Below are positions 1-11,871 of a stretch of 64,000 nt of DNA, one piece after another (positions within the stretch are counted from its first letter, which is position 1; every line of letters starts with the position of its first letter). The translations under genes were made by a program, and so were the position numbers. The notes under the pieces are model-generated. The model had not been told where the DNA came from. It was given only the letters and a program-made list of their open reading frames with translations, and ran no database searches. This stretch comes from Mercurialis annua (lineage: Eukaryota > Streptophyta > Magnoliopsida > Malpighiales > Euphorbiaceae): positions 5,024,501-5,088,500 of the forward strand of contig NC_065576.1 of the NCBI RefSeq assembly GCF_937616625.2. Direction: 5' to 3'.

Positions 1-1449
1 TTCAATCCCAACTTTTGTGCCTTCAAAAAAAATTGTGACCGTTGGATTTGGATCTGAATTTAAATATTTCTTAATTTCGTTGCCGAATTTTTCACCAACT
101 GATGTCGCCGGTAATAAGTGAGCATCAGCTACTAATTCTTCACCGTTAGCAGCTGTATTAGCTAAAACCATACCTAAACCGCCGGCGGCTTTGACAACAG
201 CGCCCTTTTGAACTCTAGCATTCACTCCACGGTCACATAACACAATTTTTCCGGCGACTTTTTCCGGTATTAAAGAATCCATCATGCATAAATTCCCGTT
301 AGTTGAATTACTTGCATTACCGGCGTAAACAAACGGCAAAAGCTTTGCTGGCAAAGAATTTCCCTTGAACAAAGAAACTCCGGAGTAATTTCTTCCGTTC
401 CCCAGACTAACAGAAGCCGGAAAATCACGGTCTAATGTTCCGGCGCCGACAGTGGTGATCCACGGAGCTACATTTGATAAACTATAAGAAGTGGGTCCCG
501 CATTTCCGGCGGAACAGGACACTAATATACCTTTTTCCATAGCAGCAAATGCACCGGTGGCGACGCTATCTTTGTAATAATCAGACATGCCACCGCCGAG
601 TGACATGGACATAACATCAACGCCGTCAGCAATGGCGGAGTCCATGGCAGCTAAAATATCGGAGCTAAAACAGCCGCCCATCCAGCATACTTTGTAAACA
701 GCCACCCGAGCACGCGTGGCCATTCCACGCGCCGTCCCTGTTGCATAACCGAGAAGGCTAGCACCTTCCACCACCGATCCAGCCGCAGTAGAAGCTGTAT
801 GAGTGCCGTGACCGTCGTCGTCTCTTGGAGATTTGGATTCTTTAGTTTCATCAACTGGGCCTAACGTGGCCTCGTAGCCTTTAGCGAAAAATCTAGCACC
901 GATTAATTTCCGGTTACAGTTACCGGCGGTGAAGTTCGTACCGGTTTCACACTTGCCTTTCCATGTACTGGGTATCGGACCCATTCCGGTATCGACAAAG
1001 CTCTTGCTCTCCGGCCAAACACCGGTATCCAATACACCAACGATCACACTGCTAACCGAGTCAGACTCAGGGAAAAAATCAGCACTCTTATCGAGTCCAA
1101 GAAACTCAGGAGTGCGAGTCGTATGCAACTCGTATCTCAACTCAGGCAAAACAGAGAGAATACCAGGTCGAGCCATGAGCAACTCAGCTTCTTGAGAAGT
1201 TAACCGAGTCGAAAACCCATGAATTGCATTCTCATAAGTGTAAACAATCTCAGCCGAGTCAGACACAGATTTAAGAGACGAGTCGTACCAGTGAGTGTGG
1301 TGTTCAAAACTCGCTGGCATCTCAGATTTCGCCATGTGAACAATGTAAGTACCTTTAATATCATCGTCATCGTTCTGTACTGACGCCATTGAAATATGAC
1401 AGCAGCCCAGAAGGAGAAGGGCAGTGATGACAGCCATTAATGGCTTCAT
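1..1449 (-). CDS. SBT1.7: Subtilisin-like serine protease, SBT1.7/ARA12 type (3' part outside window)
   Basis: Secreted plant subtilase (family S8A). In Arabidopsis the SBT1.7 member acts in the cell wall, for example in seed-coat mucilage release. The frame is open without an intron from the ATG at 1449 to the window edge, giving 483 residues of a protein usually about 750 long. A hydrophobic signal peptide fills roughly residues 1-23. The inhibitor_I9 propeptide follows, including YIVHMAKS and the conserved ELHTTRTPEFLGL stretch. The peptidase domain shows the catalytic Asp in VGVLDTGVW (D141), the catalytic His in DGHGTHT (H214) and the oxyanion Asn in SAGNAGP (N316). The protease-associated insertion begins near residue 350. 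The catalytic Ser and fibronectin-like domain lie beyond the edge. Similarity to Arabidopsis ARA12 is close along the whole visible part, so the subfamily call is firm; strict orthology is inferred. Confidence 0.96.
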   Translation of the reverse strand, partial: MKPLMAVITALLLLGCCHISMASVQNDDDDIKGTYIVHMAKSEMPASFEHHTHWYDSSLKSVSDSAEIVYTYENAIHGFSTRLTSQEAELLMARPGILSVLPELRYELHTTRTPEFLGLDKSADFFPESDSVSSVIVGVLDTGVWPESKSFVDTGMGPIPSTWKGKCETGTNFTAGNCNRKLIGARFFAKGYEATLGPVDETKESKSPRDDDGHGTHTASTAAGSVVEGASLLGYATGTARGMATRARVAVYKVCWMGGCFSSDILAAMDSAIADGVDVMSMSLGGGMSDYYKDSVATGAFAAMEKGILVSCSAGNAGPTSYSLSNVAPWITTVGAGTLDRDFPASVSLGNGRNYSGVSLFKGNSLPAKLLPFVYAGNASNSTNGNLCMMDSLIPEKVAGKIVLCDRGVNARVQKGAVVKAAGGLGMVLANTAANGEELVADAHLLPATSVGEKFGNEIKKYLNSDPNPTVTIFFEGTKVGIE

Positions 1450-1678
1450 TTTGGAGAAATTAATGAAAATTTTGAGAAAAAAGATGAGTACAGAGGAATT
1501 GGATGAGATTAGAGAGGGAGATGAGTTGGGTTTAATAGGTAGCGAGTGGTTGTCTGTTTGTTTGAATGATTGGTTCGAGACAGAAAGAGAGAGATGATTA
1601 TTAATTAGGGTGAAAAAATGGTGTGAATGTCAGTTCTAAAAGAGAGAAAAAAAGAGTGTGTAATTGTGTAATCTAGTG

Positions 1679-1685
1679 ATAAATA
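1679..1685 (-). promoter_or_regulatory. Possible TATA box of the subtilase gene
   Basis: TATTTAT on the minus strand, about 230 bp upstream of the subtilase ATG, is followed by a purine/pyrimidine-biased leader. Position and sequence suit a plant TATA element, but no transcript start is known, so this is a guess from spacing. Confidence 0.3.
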
Positions 1686-2693
1686 CAGCTTTGCTCACAT
1701 GTATTCTGGCCTTTTTATTCCACATTTTCACATCTTTAATCTGTTTTTATTCATCTTTTGGCAGAGAATAAAGGAAATAAAATCGAGAAATTTATAAACA
1801 AAATTCAAGGAATTTTAAGCTATAAAGTATTCTGTTTCGTATATATTTTTGGTATTTTTTAATGATGAATTTATATATAAAAATTATATAAATCATATTG
1901 ATAATGATAATTGATCGAATATTTTTGAAAGGTCGACTCATTAGATTAAATGAACTATACAAATTGATATGTATAATTCGTTTAATTTCCATGTCGTATT
2001 CGTGTTAATACCATCAACAAATAAAAAATATTTGCATTTATGCTAATCATGTTAATGGAATAAATCGACATGACAAAAATACGACCGGCTTGTCCAATTT
2101 TACATTCCGAATTAGATATTCTCTACAAACTTCCTTATGGGGGTGTATTTGTTCGATTTAAGGCTCCTTTGGCACGAGTAGAGTTCATTACTAGATTAAG
2201 GCTCATTTGTTCCGTAAGAAAATCTTGAATCTTAAGTTGAGTATCGAGATCGAGGTTCACATGCACTTGTCTTACTCTCATGAAGATTTTTCTTGGTTTG
2301 GTTACTTAGGTTGTTGAATGTTGAGTGTTACTGTATGTGTAATGTGGATGTTTACCGGCCAACTGACTCAACTCTTCCTTTTATTTTAAATAGCCAAACA
2401 CATATATTCTTCCGGTAATTCTCGCTAACAGCTAATCTGAAATAGGTTTATCTCTAATAAAAAAAAACATGGGTTGCTCTTCGCACATAAATTAACTCAT
2501 CTCATCAACATATTGGACTTATTGAATGTTGCGGGGAGTGTTTTAATAATCGGTCTGGAAAGATGGATGGATTTAAAATGAGTTTATAAGTTAAAATTCC
2601 AATTAAATCAAAATTTGTTTCATTTTTTCATATTTTAATCGATCAAATAGATAAAATAATATATTTTAATAAATTTAATATATATATATATTT
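1686..2693. other. Intergenic, no gene seen
   Basis: AT-rich spacer upstream of the subtilase. Only short spurious frames occur. I recognise no element or RNA gene here. Confidence 0.6.
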
Positions 2694-2947
2694 ACTCCCT
2701 CCGTCCCGTTTAAAAAGGGACATATGTCTTTTTGTGTCCCACATAAAAAAGCCAAATCATGGTTTTTATGTCGTTTTACTAGAATTCTCTCTTATACCCC
2801 ATTTTTTCTTTCTATAATTTAAATTAATACTCTACACACAAATCACAAAACAATAAATAATTGGGGTAAAATAAGAAAAGCTTAGGGTAGTTATCATTTT
2901 TCTAATTTATGTGAAAAATGATATGTCTCTTTTTAAGTGGGACAAAA
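2694..2947. mobile_element. Stowaway-like MITE, decayed
   Basis: The left end carries the Stowaway (Tc1/mariner MITE) terminal signature CTCCCTCCGTCCC after a TA dinucleotide. It continues into a motif (AAAAAGGGACATATG) that recurs inverted near 2922-2943. The right terminal GGGACGGAGGGAG has decayed to GGGACAAAAG, so the right boundary is approximate. A better-preserved member lies at 12306-12564. Confidence 0.7.
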
Positions 2948-4259
2948 GAAATATATATGAATTAAATCGGTCAATTAGATCAATTAGACGGATATAATTA
3001 ATTTAATTCTTGAACTGATAACTCAATCGATTGTACATATAATTCTATTTTTGAATCTACATACAAAGATAATATATAACACCTGTATTATTTGAACTGT
3101 AGCTAATTGGGGTCTTAATTTCTAAATTTGATAGCTAATTGGTGTCCTTATTTCTATATTTGTTTTTGAGAAAACCTTATTTCTATATTTTAGTTTGGAT
3201 CTATGATGGGGTTATTAGGTTTGTGGGCCATAGGATCACATGCAACTATTTGATGGTTTAATTTGGGTTGATTAATTTATTACTGTAATTATAAAATGTC
3301 TCTTTATTTACTACTTCTCGTCACGAGGATAATTTGTTCCTCATCTTTTCAGGATTTATTTCCGATTAAATAAGGATTAAACATTATTTAACCTTTAAAC
3401 TATATTTATTTTCTGAAACTCCTAAATTAATTTTGTGTTTTATTAAACTTTTTAACTTTTTTTTTGGTTTTAACCCTCCGACTGCAATTTTTTATCGATC
3501 TAATTTTTTTCGTCCAACGTTGTAAAAACGCGTGTTTTCAAACTATTTGAAACGCGTGGAGAATAATTAAAATGTATAAATTGTTCTATTTAACCTCTGA
3601 AATATGCTATTTTGTTTTTATTTGATTTTTGAACTATTTTATTTTCCTACTGCACCTTCAAATTTTTAATTTTTAACCATTTAATCTCCTCAAAAATACA
3701 ATTATTTAATTTTCAACCATTTTATGTCTAGTTGAATGATTAGAAGCATATAAATTAATTTATATACGATCACATATAATTTTTTTTAAAATACATTTAT
3801 TTTAAATTTTAATAATATTTTTATAAATTGTTAACGACAATAGAAAAAAAAAGTAAAAAATAAAAAAATATTGAAATTTAGTTTACATGATATAACTTCT
3901 TGTACATGTAAATATTTGTTTATATTTCAACAATGATAAAGGAACTTTGTCTATTTTTAACGATATTATAAAATATATAAATTTTACTATACTGTGATGA
4001 TATTAAATAAAGATTTAATTGTTTAAAAAATTATAATTTTTAGTGTGTTTTACAAATTTTAAAATTTAAATTTTTTAATATACTAGCTTTTAGTTTTTTG
4101 CAATTTCAAAATTTTCAAATCAATTCTGAATTTTTCAAATTTGTGTTAAAATTGAAAAACACGCTAAATTTCATAATTTTTAAAGTAATCAAGCCTTAGT
4201 GATTTTTTCAAATAATAAATAAAGTACATCACTTTTTATTATAAATAAAAAAATATATT
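2948..4259. other. Intergenic, no gene seen
   Basis: AT-rich DNA with long A and T runs and no convincing coding frame. Stretches near 3385-3700 resemble degraded MITE arms (repeated phrases like TTTGAACTATTTTATTTT), but I could not define ends. Confidence 0.5.
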
Positions 4260-4548
4260 TGGGCTTAATATACTTTTTGACCCCTAGATTTTACCATTTT
4301 ATTCCATATGATCTCTAAACTATTTTAGTGTTCCATTGGACCTCTTAACTATTTTTTTTCTATTTAACTCATCATATCAGCAAAGCCATGTCAGCAATTT
4401 TATCCACGTCAGCGCGCGTTGTGTGCACGTTTCAAATGTGGGGTTAAATAGAATAAAAAAATAAATTAAGAGGTCCTATAAAATACGAAATTGGTTTAGA
4501 GGTTGCAGAGAATAAAATGATATAGTTTAAAGTCAAATGATGTGTTTA
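4260..4548. mobile_element. Long-TIR MITE (Mutator-like style)
   Basis: The left arm, starting GGGCTTAATATAC, recurs as an inverted and diverged copy in the right arm that ends near 4548. Shared phrases include GACCTCTTAA and CTATTTAAC and their complements at 4443-4520. The centre holds GC-richer CACGTCAGCGCGCG. The architecture resembles the Mutator-like MITE at 56916-57204, but no clear 9-bp target duplication is visible, so the class is inferred from form only. Confidence 0.55.
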
Positions 4549-4628
4549 GCTATTAAATAATGTTTAGACTTAAGATTACAAAAACGAAGCTACAAATAGA
4601 ATTATAGGTACAAATTATTGATAAAAAT

Positions 4629-4630
4629 GA

Positions 4631-4665
<35 letters not shown>
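4629..4665. repeat. (TA)n microsatellite
   Basis: An uninterrupted run of about 18 TA units in AT-rich intergenic DNA. Confidence 0.95.
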
Positions 4666-4669
<4 letters not shown>

Positions 4670-6192
4670 TTACCGAATTTCGTTCATCCTAAACGTCTTA
4701 TAAATGGATTGAAATATCCGTCCGGTCTGTTCAAATCCATCCGTCTTGGACTAAATTTCGACAATGGTTTTTTATTTCAAGTCCACTTCAAACTCGAGTT
4801 CGAATTCAAAAAAAAATTATCATCTTATATATTGATTTAGACTTTTAGTATTGGTATCAATCTTATGAACGCCTACCCAAATCTGAATCGAACCAGTATA
4901 AATAGCATGTTCAGACTTAGATAGTAAATTTGAAGTCTGAAACAGGACCAGACCGAGCTATTGGACTAGCAATTTAAAAAGTTTAATGCAGCCCGAGCCC
5001 GCCTCATTACCAGGTTTACTCCATTCACAAAAAACTATATATTTATTTAGTTAGAATTACGCATTAGTAAATAATTATATTGTTCATTTTTTCAATGCAT
5101 TTTTATTAAATAATACTAATTTAAAATGACTCGTAATAAACATATACAATTATTTTTAATATTAAAAATATTGATTGTTATTGTTTTAAAGTCATAAGTA
5201 ATTTAATATAATTGGGTAAAATTAATATAATCGAGAATATTTTAAATATTTACTCAGTTAATCAATCTTTAAAAGTGGAAATAAATCTAAAATTAAAACG
5301 CTCAAGATAAAGAAAACATTTTTTAGGTGAAGACTTTTTTTTTGGCCGGAGGGAGTAGAATACGACATAAGAGTAAATTGGTTTATGGAGTAAATGTTTA
5401 GTTTAATTATCAAATCTCTCCAATATAACAATGTTAAGTGTTTCCAAAATTTGTCACGTTAAATGTAACCTAATCACGTTAAACTTACATCAATTAATCA
5501 GAAGATTAGTAGTTTAAATAAGTTGCATAAGTTCCCGACATTACCGACACACTGGGAATTATATAAGCTTCATATAATATAAAATGCAAAAAAAAAATGC
5601 AGTAAATTAAATTAAATGTTCATACTTCATACGCATAAGGTGATTTAAGTAGTAAATGTCTCCAGTTAGTTGGGCAGAAAAAGGGTTGCCACTGGGTTAC
5701 AACCTGCTACATGTGGCATTGTTAGTCGCTAGGGTTTTCTTCTGTATTTTGATTTCCTGCCTACTATTACCCATATTATTATTTACATATATCTTTGATT
5801 ATGATTATTTATCTAGAAGGCTATTAGTTTCTTTAAATTATATTTTAAGATATGCATTAATTCCAGGAATTATTATCAGATTTAAGTTTCTTCTTGCCAA
5901 CTTATAGTACATCTAATTATCAAAAAAAGAACTTATAGTACATCTGCAACGTGTATTTTTCTTATAAATATTGTTCGGTGTTCGGTGTCACTATCCCAAC
6001 TAATTTAGATCGAGTTGAATAAAATCTATTAAAATGACAATATTCTTTCATAAAATTTTAAAATTGCTACAAGTAGTATATATCTCAATATTACTTTTCA
6101 TGATATGGTAAAAGTTCTATTCCTTTTAATCATAAGTTTCAGTTTCAAATTCTGATAATAGAGCAGCTTTAAAAGTTTTTGAATAAATTTTA
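4666..6192. other. Intergenic, no gene seen
   Basis: AT-rich spacer. An isolated CCGGAGGGAGTA at about 5346-5357 looks like the right terminus of a lost Stowaway element. A short hydrophobic frame at 5656-5907 has no recognisable homology and I do not call it a gene. Confidence 0.5.
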
Positions 6193-7041
6193 GGCTTAAT
6201 GGCAAAAAAAAACCAAATCTTTACGACTTATTATAATTATATCCAAACCTTTTAATTTTTGCAATAATATCCAAATTGCATTATTTTATTGCAATAATAT
6301 CCAAATTGCACTTTTTATGTGAATTTTTTTGAGTTTTTTGCCATTTTTTGGGACTTTTACTATACTAGTTTCGCATTACGTGCTATGCACGTGGCTCGTA
6401 ACGTAACTCGTCAATGAATATATTAGTAAATTTGTTATAATTATATCAATTTTTTATTTATAATTAATATTAAATTAGTTAAGAATTTTTGTAAAAATAA
6501 ATATAATATATTCGGTTATTAAAATTTTTTCCATACTGAATTTATTTTTCTTTTGGTTTTATAATAACTATAATTAAATAATTAACTTAATTTTATTAAT
6601 AATATCTTTAAAAATAATAAGATAGAAATTTTAATAATAATATATTGACCAAATATAGTATTTTAATTTTGTAGTTCAATCAAACTAAAAGATAGGTATT
6701 CCTACTAATTTGGAGACAATTTAGTTATTTTTTACATACTAAAAACTAAATTGGAGATAATTTAACTACCTATTTTAATTAGGACTTTAATTACAATAGT
6801 GATTAATTAAATAACTAATTAGTTAATGACTATAAAACCTTTATTTAGTAGTAAACTGAAAAGTATTATTCAGTAAATTTGTCTGTCCCCCTCCCCCATC
6901 CGTGTTTTTATATCAAAACATAATAATAGCCTAATATCTTAATTGAAAACAACAAGTTTAGCCGATACTATTGCAAAAATTAAAATGTTTGGATATAATT
7001 ACAACAAGTCGTAAAAGTTTGTTTTTTTTTACCATTAGGCC
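6193..7041. mobile_element. Mutator-like MITE with 9-bp target duplication, split by a Helitron
   Basis: Inverted termini (GGCTTAATGG at 6193 and CCATTAGGCC ending at 7041) lead inward for about 80 bp of matching arms that share GACTTATTATAATTATATCC-type sequence. The element is flanked by exact 9-bp direct repeats TAAATTTTA at 6184-6192 and 7042-7050, the length typical of Mutator-like elements. The Helitron at 6365-6914 lies between the arms, so the original MITE was only about 300 bp and is the older insertion. Confidence 0.8.
6365..6914 (-). mobile_element. Non-autonomous Helitron (about 550 bp)
   Basis: Read on the minus strand, it begins near 6914 with TATAAAAACACGG followed by a G-rich stretch. 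It ends at 6365 with the hairpin ACGTGC-ATA-GCACGT, a short spacer and the terminal CTAG before a T, as expected for a Helitron 3' end. It is homologous along its length to the two copies at 31699-32796. No coding sequence is present, so it would need helicase/Rep functions from elsewhere. The 5' end is approximate because the usual initial TC is not clear. Confidence 0.8.
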
Positions 7042-7050
7042 TAAATTTTA

Positions 7051-8055
7051 TCGTTTTAATAGATTATATTCACTATATTCGAATTAATTGAAACAATGAA
7101 TCTAAACTCAAAAAGAAAGAGTGTTTTTCAAGTCATTTGATATTTTTATTTGTCTATACTTATACTCGCGTACAAGTATAGATAAATAATTAATTGCAAG
7201 CGCAAACTTACATGTCGGATTATTAAGTTTTGTTATCGAAAAGGAAACTTGTAATTTCTTTTTTTATTTGGAAAAAGAAGATGATTGATATATAACGCCG
7301 TAATATAAATTTATATTTTAAAAGTGACATATAAATGTTCATAAAAGAAAGGTATCATACAAATACAATTGAATTGATTGTGTAAAATTATATATTGTTT
7401 TTAGTAAAATATTCAAATTCAATAGATTTATAATTTTTCTTTAATCGGAAAAGGTAGAGCTTTTAAACTAATAGACCATAAAATTAATATTAAAACTATT
7501 TACACCATTTAAATTTTGGATTGATGACCTATATACTTTAGTACATGATTGAAATTTATGAAGAATTTTCTGTAGAACGAGACTCTTGCGCATTGCATAC
7601 GATTGCAAACTTGGATCGATAATTAAAAGGTAGCATGGTCTCAAATAAAATAAAATAAAATTGCAGAATTTCATGCAATTTAAAAAAAATTCAAAGATAT
7701 GATCCCATAACCACTGCAGATTTCTATGATATGTTCACATTAAATTAACAAATTCCAATTTATGCATAATTACAGTGACGAAGTTATATGTAGTCTCGTC
7801 AAAAAATATGTTATGCGTAGCTAAAAATGGACATAGTTTTTTATTTTATTTTTGAAATAAAATTTTTTTATTAATTAAAAGATGATTAATTAGTCAGTAT
7901 ATAAAATTTGATAATCGAAATGACACCCATCATCCAATAAAAATAAACTAAAATAATCATATGCTACCACAAAATATTTATTATGATAATTGAAATAACG
8001 TTTATACATTTTTATTAAGTTAAAGTAGTTATATGCTATCAATTGATAATAAGGT
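7051..8055. other. Intergenic, no gene seen
   Basis: AT-rich DNA with no convincing coding frame, RNA gene or element boundary. Confidence 0.55.
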
Positions 8056-8295
8056 TAATGTCAAAAAAATTTACGAACTTTACATGTTTTCTCATTTTAA
8101 TCACGTAGTTTAAATTTTCTTATTTTTATGCACAAACTATCACTTTTTCTCAACTTCATGCACGGTTCTGAGGTGTCACGATTCCATTGATGTAATTCGC
8201 TGAGGTGGAGGTCATGTTACACCAATGAATGAGTGCCAACTCAGCATCGTGCATGAATTTGAAAAAAAGCGGTAATTCGTACATGAAAATAAGAA
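8056..8295. mobile_element. MITE-like inverted repeat
   Basis: A left arm with TTCTTATTTTTATGCAC and CTTCATGCACG is mirrored by CGTGCATGAATTTG and CATGAAAATAAGAA in the right arm, ending near 8295. The outer part of the left arm has no counterpart on the right, so the element is truncated or its ends are diverged. No target duplication was found and the class is uncertain. Confidence 0.5.
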
Positions 8296-11055
8296 TCACT
8301 TGTATATAAAATAAATAACTATATAACTATATAAACATAAAATATTTATTAAAAAATAAATAAAATAAAAATTAATAGTTTAAAAAAATTTAAATTGAAT
8401 TTAGCCTTTTTTTAATTAGGTTTCAACTTACATGCGATGGAGTATGTATAAAATTACGCACGTAACGTATATTTTGATTTTAGATTGTGCTTCCATCTGC
8501 CAATTAGTTTAGTCCAATTATAACGTATGGATTGTCATTTTGTTGCAGTTTCAAAGAAAAATAATATTGTCATTTGGCTTATTTTGTTCTGTTCTATTGC
8601 AAATTTGCAATGTTCTCAAGTTAATGTAGACAAAAGTGCTGGACGCATCAAAAGAGAGATCACTATGAGAAGAGGCCCCGAAAATTGAGTGTGCTCCTTG
8701 TCAGCTTTGTAGCTAGAAAATTAAAGTACAAATTATTATAAGAACTCCCATATTTAACATAATTCACATTTTAATTCTTTTTATTTGACAATTAAACGAT
8801 ATGATCTTTTACTTTTGTTTTTGATAATAGTTTAGTCTCTCCGTCCATTTTTAGTGTTAGTCAACAAAGTTAAAAGACTTAGAAGGGACGAATGAATTTT
8901 GCATCAAAATTAATAAAATAAGACAATATTTTATTTTATCATATCTATTTTTTTTAATTAGTGTAATCTCGTCTAATAATATAATAGATATATTGCAACT
9001 TGAATTATATATGGAAACTCAATAGATGGCTTTGGCTAACTATAGATTTCGGAAGTTTTTTGAGTACAATTTAATTTTTTAGCGTGTGGGAAATTTGGAA
9101 AACAAAAAATAAGAGAATATTTATAGACTTGCATTAATAAGGGTGTAAATCACTTTACATATCATAATCCTAATTTTTGCTTGACGTTTTTTTGTAATCT
9201 AGTTTTTTTTTTTTACCTTCCATTTTTTATGGTAGAGCTTTTATAATAATAATTTAAAAAATATATATATTAGTATAAAAAAACACGTATAACCATTTTA
9301 AATATAATATACGGTATGTCTCTTCTTAAACTGCACGGAAAGAATATCTCTTATAATAAAAAGAATAAGCATCTCTTGTTATACATATAATTATTTGGAT
9401 AGTTTAAATTTTGATTGCATACAATTTATTGTCACGGTCTCAACCATTACTGAGTTTGGCAAAAAAAACCATTACTGAGCCATGTGAATAATAGCAACTA
9501 ATTGGTTTGACTTGAATTCCATGCAGGTTATGTGGCTGAATATATGGACAAATTTTCTTAGTTATTTAGTCAAATTTAAAATCTACCCTTTTGTTGTTAT
9601 AGACTATTTTTTTTTATTAATAATAAAAACATAATAAATAAACGATTTTTAACAAATTGAAAGAACTATTTTAAAACAATGATGAGAGCTGTATACAGTA
9701 ATCGATTAGGGTTTTTTAAACCATTAGATGGGTAATCCAATATATTTATGGTTTAAATATTGAAAATAGGATCTTGAAACTGATCTACCTTTAAAATTTC
9801 AAGTTTTTCAAGTTTCATTTCAACATGAATCTAAAAATTAGATCTAATAAAATACAAATACGACATCAAAGAACATATTTTTTTGATAAAAAAAAACAAC
9901 GACAAAGACTTTATTTTTTAAGTTGAAGATTTGATCCGATCAAAAGAGTTCTCAACTTTTTTGATTCGAGTAAATATCTTTTAAATCGACTAAAGAAAAA
10001 GAGAAAAAAAAATGTTCATTAATAGATTTTTGAAAAAAAAAACACTAACGAAAATTTGAATATGATTTTCCTGCCACCAAAACTACCTTCAAACTATTGA
10101 TTCTTCATCCATCTAAAATAAGAGGATCTTCTTTATTAGATAATAACTAAAAATCAGTGAAAAAGTAGAGATTAAAGGATGGAAGAGATAGTTTTCCGGC
10201 CAAAGGCCAATTATAATTTTTGATTTGAATTTTTTAAAGCGAAGGGAGAGGTTTTTCTAGAGAGATGATATAATATCGTAATTCAATGTTTTAGGGACTT
10301 TTTTTTTAGAAAATACGTTTTAAGAAAATCAAATTTAATAGTATCTCAAAGCTTAAGACGTAGATAAGGTCTCAAAATAATTAATATAAACAAATAATTA
10401 ATCCAATATTTATTTTATATCTGTTATCATGTTCTTTTAAAAAAATATAAGATCTAAATAAAATAATTATAGGATAAAATAATTTTATTTAAAGTTACCA
10501 TAAATATCATCAAATATTATAATGGCAATTTGGTCTATTTATTTTATAAATGTCAACAATATTCAAATACTTAATAAAACAATAATGATATAATTACTAA
10601 AAATAAAATATATTTTAATTTATTTTATGATAAAGTAGTCTATAAAAAACATAATTAAAAATTGAAACATTATTTGTCAAATTTTATAGTAAAAATTTAC
10701 ATATTATTATTAAAATAAAAAGAAGTATACAAATTTATTTAAATATAAATCAATTTATCAAAAATTAATTTAAAATATTAAATAATGTTTTAGTTTTATT
10801 GAAATGATTACTTAATAAGATTACTCATTCTCATTTCTCAGTTTATGAGAATTTTTTTGGTTGTACTTTTTCCTTTTTCCTATTATTTACCAGTTTAGCT
10901 TACATTATTAAATTGGCTTTTTAGGAATGGAAACAGTTTATTACATTCATGTTAATTAAAAATATATATTATATGAGAATTTAAATTGTAAATCAGAAAG
11001 CTAATATAATTCCAGCATCTAATTTTGGTTATATTGTAAAATTTAAAACAAAGCA
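8296..11055. other. Intergenic, no gene seen
   Basis: Long AT-rich stretch without a credible gene. CTCTCCGTCC near 8836 may be a Stowaway terminus remnant. Otherwise I see nothing that can be named. Confidence 0.5.
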
Positions 11056-11128
11056 AAAAACCCTAGCCGTCTCTCTCTCTTTTGAAAAACCTCTCAAACC
11101 CTAATAAGTTTTTCTTTTTTGTTCATTT

Positions 11129-11170
11129 GGGAGGTGGTTTTTGGCCATTCTTGGCCAAAAATCACCTCCC
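11129..11170 (+). repeat. 19-bp hairpin in retroposon leader
   Basis: GGGAGGTGGTTTTTGGCCA pairs with TGGCCAAAAATCACCTCCC across a 4-nt loop. Eighteen pairs are Watson-Crick and one would be G-U in RNA. The matching position of the second retroposon copy (45050-45092) folds the same way. Confidence 0.85.
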
Positions 11171-11340
11171 CAATCTCTTAAATTCAGTTTTGTAGCATTT
11201 TTCATAGTTTTTGTCTTTAATTTTGAATAAAGTTTCTTTCTTGGCCAATTTTGGTCTAGATTTAGAACTTATTTTCTACCTTAGTATCTTAATTTTATTA
11301 GATCTGTTCTAATCAAAATTAAGAATAGTTTTTTTCATCG

Positions 11341-11829
11341 TTGGAGATGAAATTGTTTTTTGCGATGCAAGCGATTTGGATCTCTAAAACAATTAGAGCC
11401 ATCATCTTACGACGGATTTCACCAAATATCGGTATATTTTTCGTTGGTATAGATGATGTCTTTAATGTTCAAGAGAAGAGATTTGTCACAAAAGATGTGA
11501 TTAGGGACTTTAACGATGAAGTTATAACTGCTAGCTGTAGCAGTCGTGCGATTAAAGTTAGTATTATCATGGCAAGCGAAGCTAATCTAATTCACTTTAT
11601 TTCAAAGGTTGTAATAGATGCCTTCAACAACAACTCTTTGCTTTGTAATATTATCAGTTTGATAGCACATGACTACTTTAACTTAATTGAGATGCATATA
11701 TGTTGTTTTAATTACGATAGAAAATCTCATGTGATAGCATATGACTATTTTAGTTTATCTAATTGGTTGGGGCATGTCCCTCCGATTATCAAATTCTATG
11801 TACTGGCTGATCAATCAGCTTTTGATTAA
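11341..11829 (+). CDS. 162-residue open frame inside the retroposon, function unknown
   Basis: An uninterrupted frame of 162 codons fills the second half of the 0.8-kb retroposon and stops 17 bp before its A-run. The predicted product is rich in Ile, Asn, Phe and Ser and shows no domain I recognise. A comparable frame is not evident in the sister copy at 44387-45202, which argues against selection on the protein. It may be a chance frame or a relic of a captured or ancestral LINE segment. Listed because it is the only long frame in this 10-kb stretch. Confidence 0.2.
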   Translation: MEMKLFFAMQAIWISKTIRAIILRRISPNIGIFFVGIDDVFNVQEKRFVTKDVIRDFNDEVITASCSSRAIKVSIIMASEANLIHFISKVVIDAFNNNSLLCNIISLIAHDYFNLIEMHICCFNYDRKSHVIAYDYFSLSNWLGHVPPIIKFYVLADQSAFD

Positions 11830-11871
11830 TAGAACTTTTTATTTCAAAAAAAAAAATAAAAAAATAAAGTA

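Larger units (their letters stand above)
11056..11860 (+). mobile_element. Non-autonomous poly(A) retroposon, about 0.8 kb, copy 1
   Basis: The unit starts with an AACCCTAGCCG-type leader and a CT-rich tract. It contains a 19-bp hairpin at 11129-11170 and ends in TTAATAGAAC-TTTTTATTTC followed by an A-run at 11846-11860. Imperfect direct repeats flank it (AAAACAAAGCA at 11045-11055, AAAATAAAGTA at 11861-11871), consistent with target-primed retroposition. A diverged relative of almost the same length lies inverted at 44387-45202. It shares the hairpin and the ATTAATAGAA-TTTT 3' motif. No reverse transcriptase is encoded. Size and form recall the Sadhu retroposons of Arabidopsis, but that link is only an analogy. 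Confidence 0.7.

Noticed and set aside
5341..5357. Stowaway terminus GGAGGGAGTA
   Set aside because: No matching left end within a plausible distance, so no element is called.
5656..5907. 83-codon hydrophobic frame
   Set aside because: No homology recognised, no splice partners, and it lies in AT-rich DNA where chance frames rich in Leu, Ile and Phe are common.
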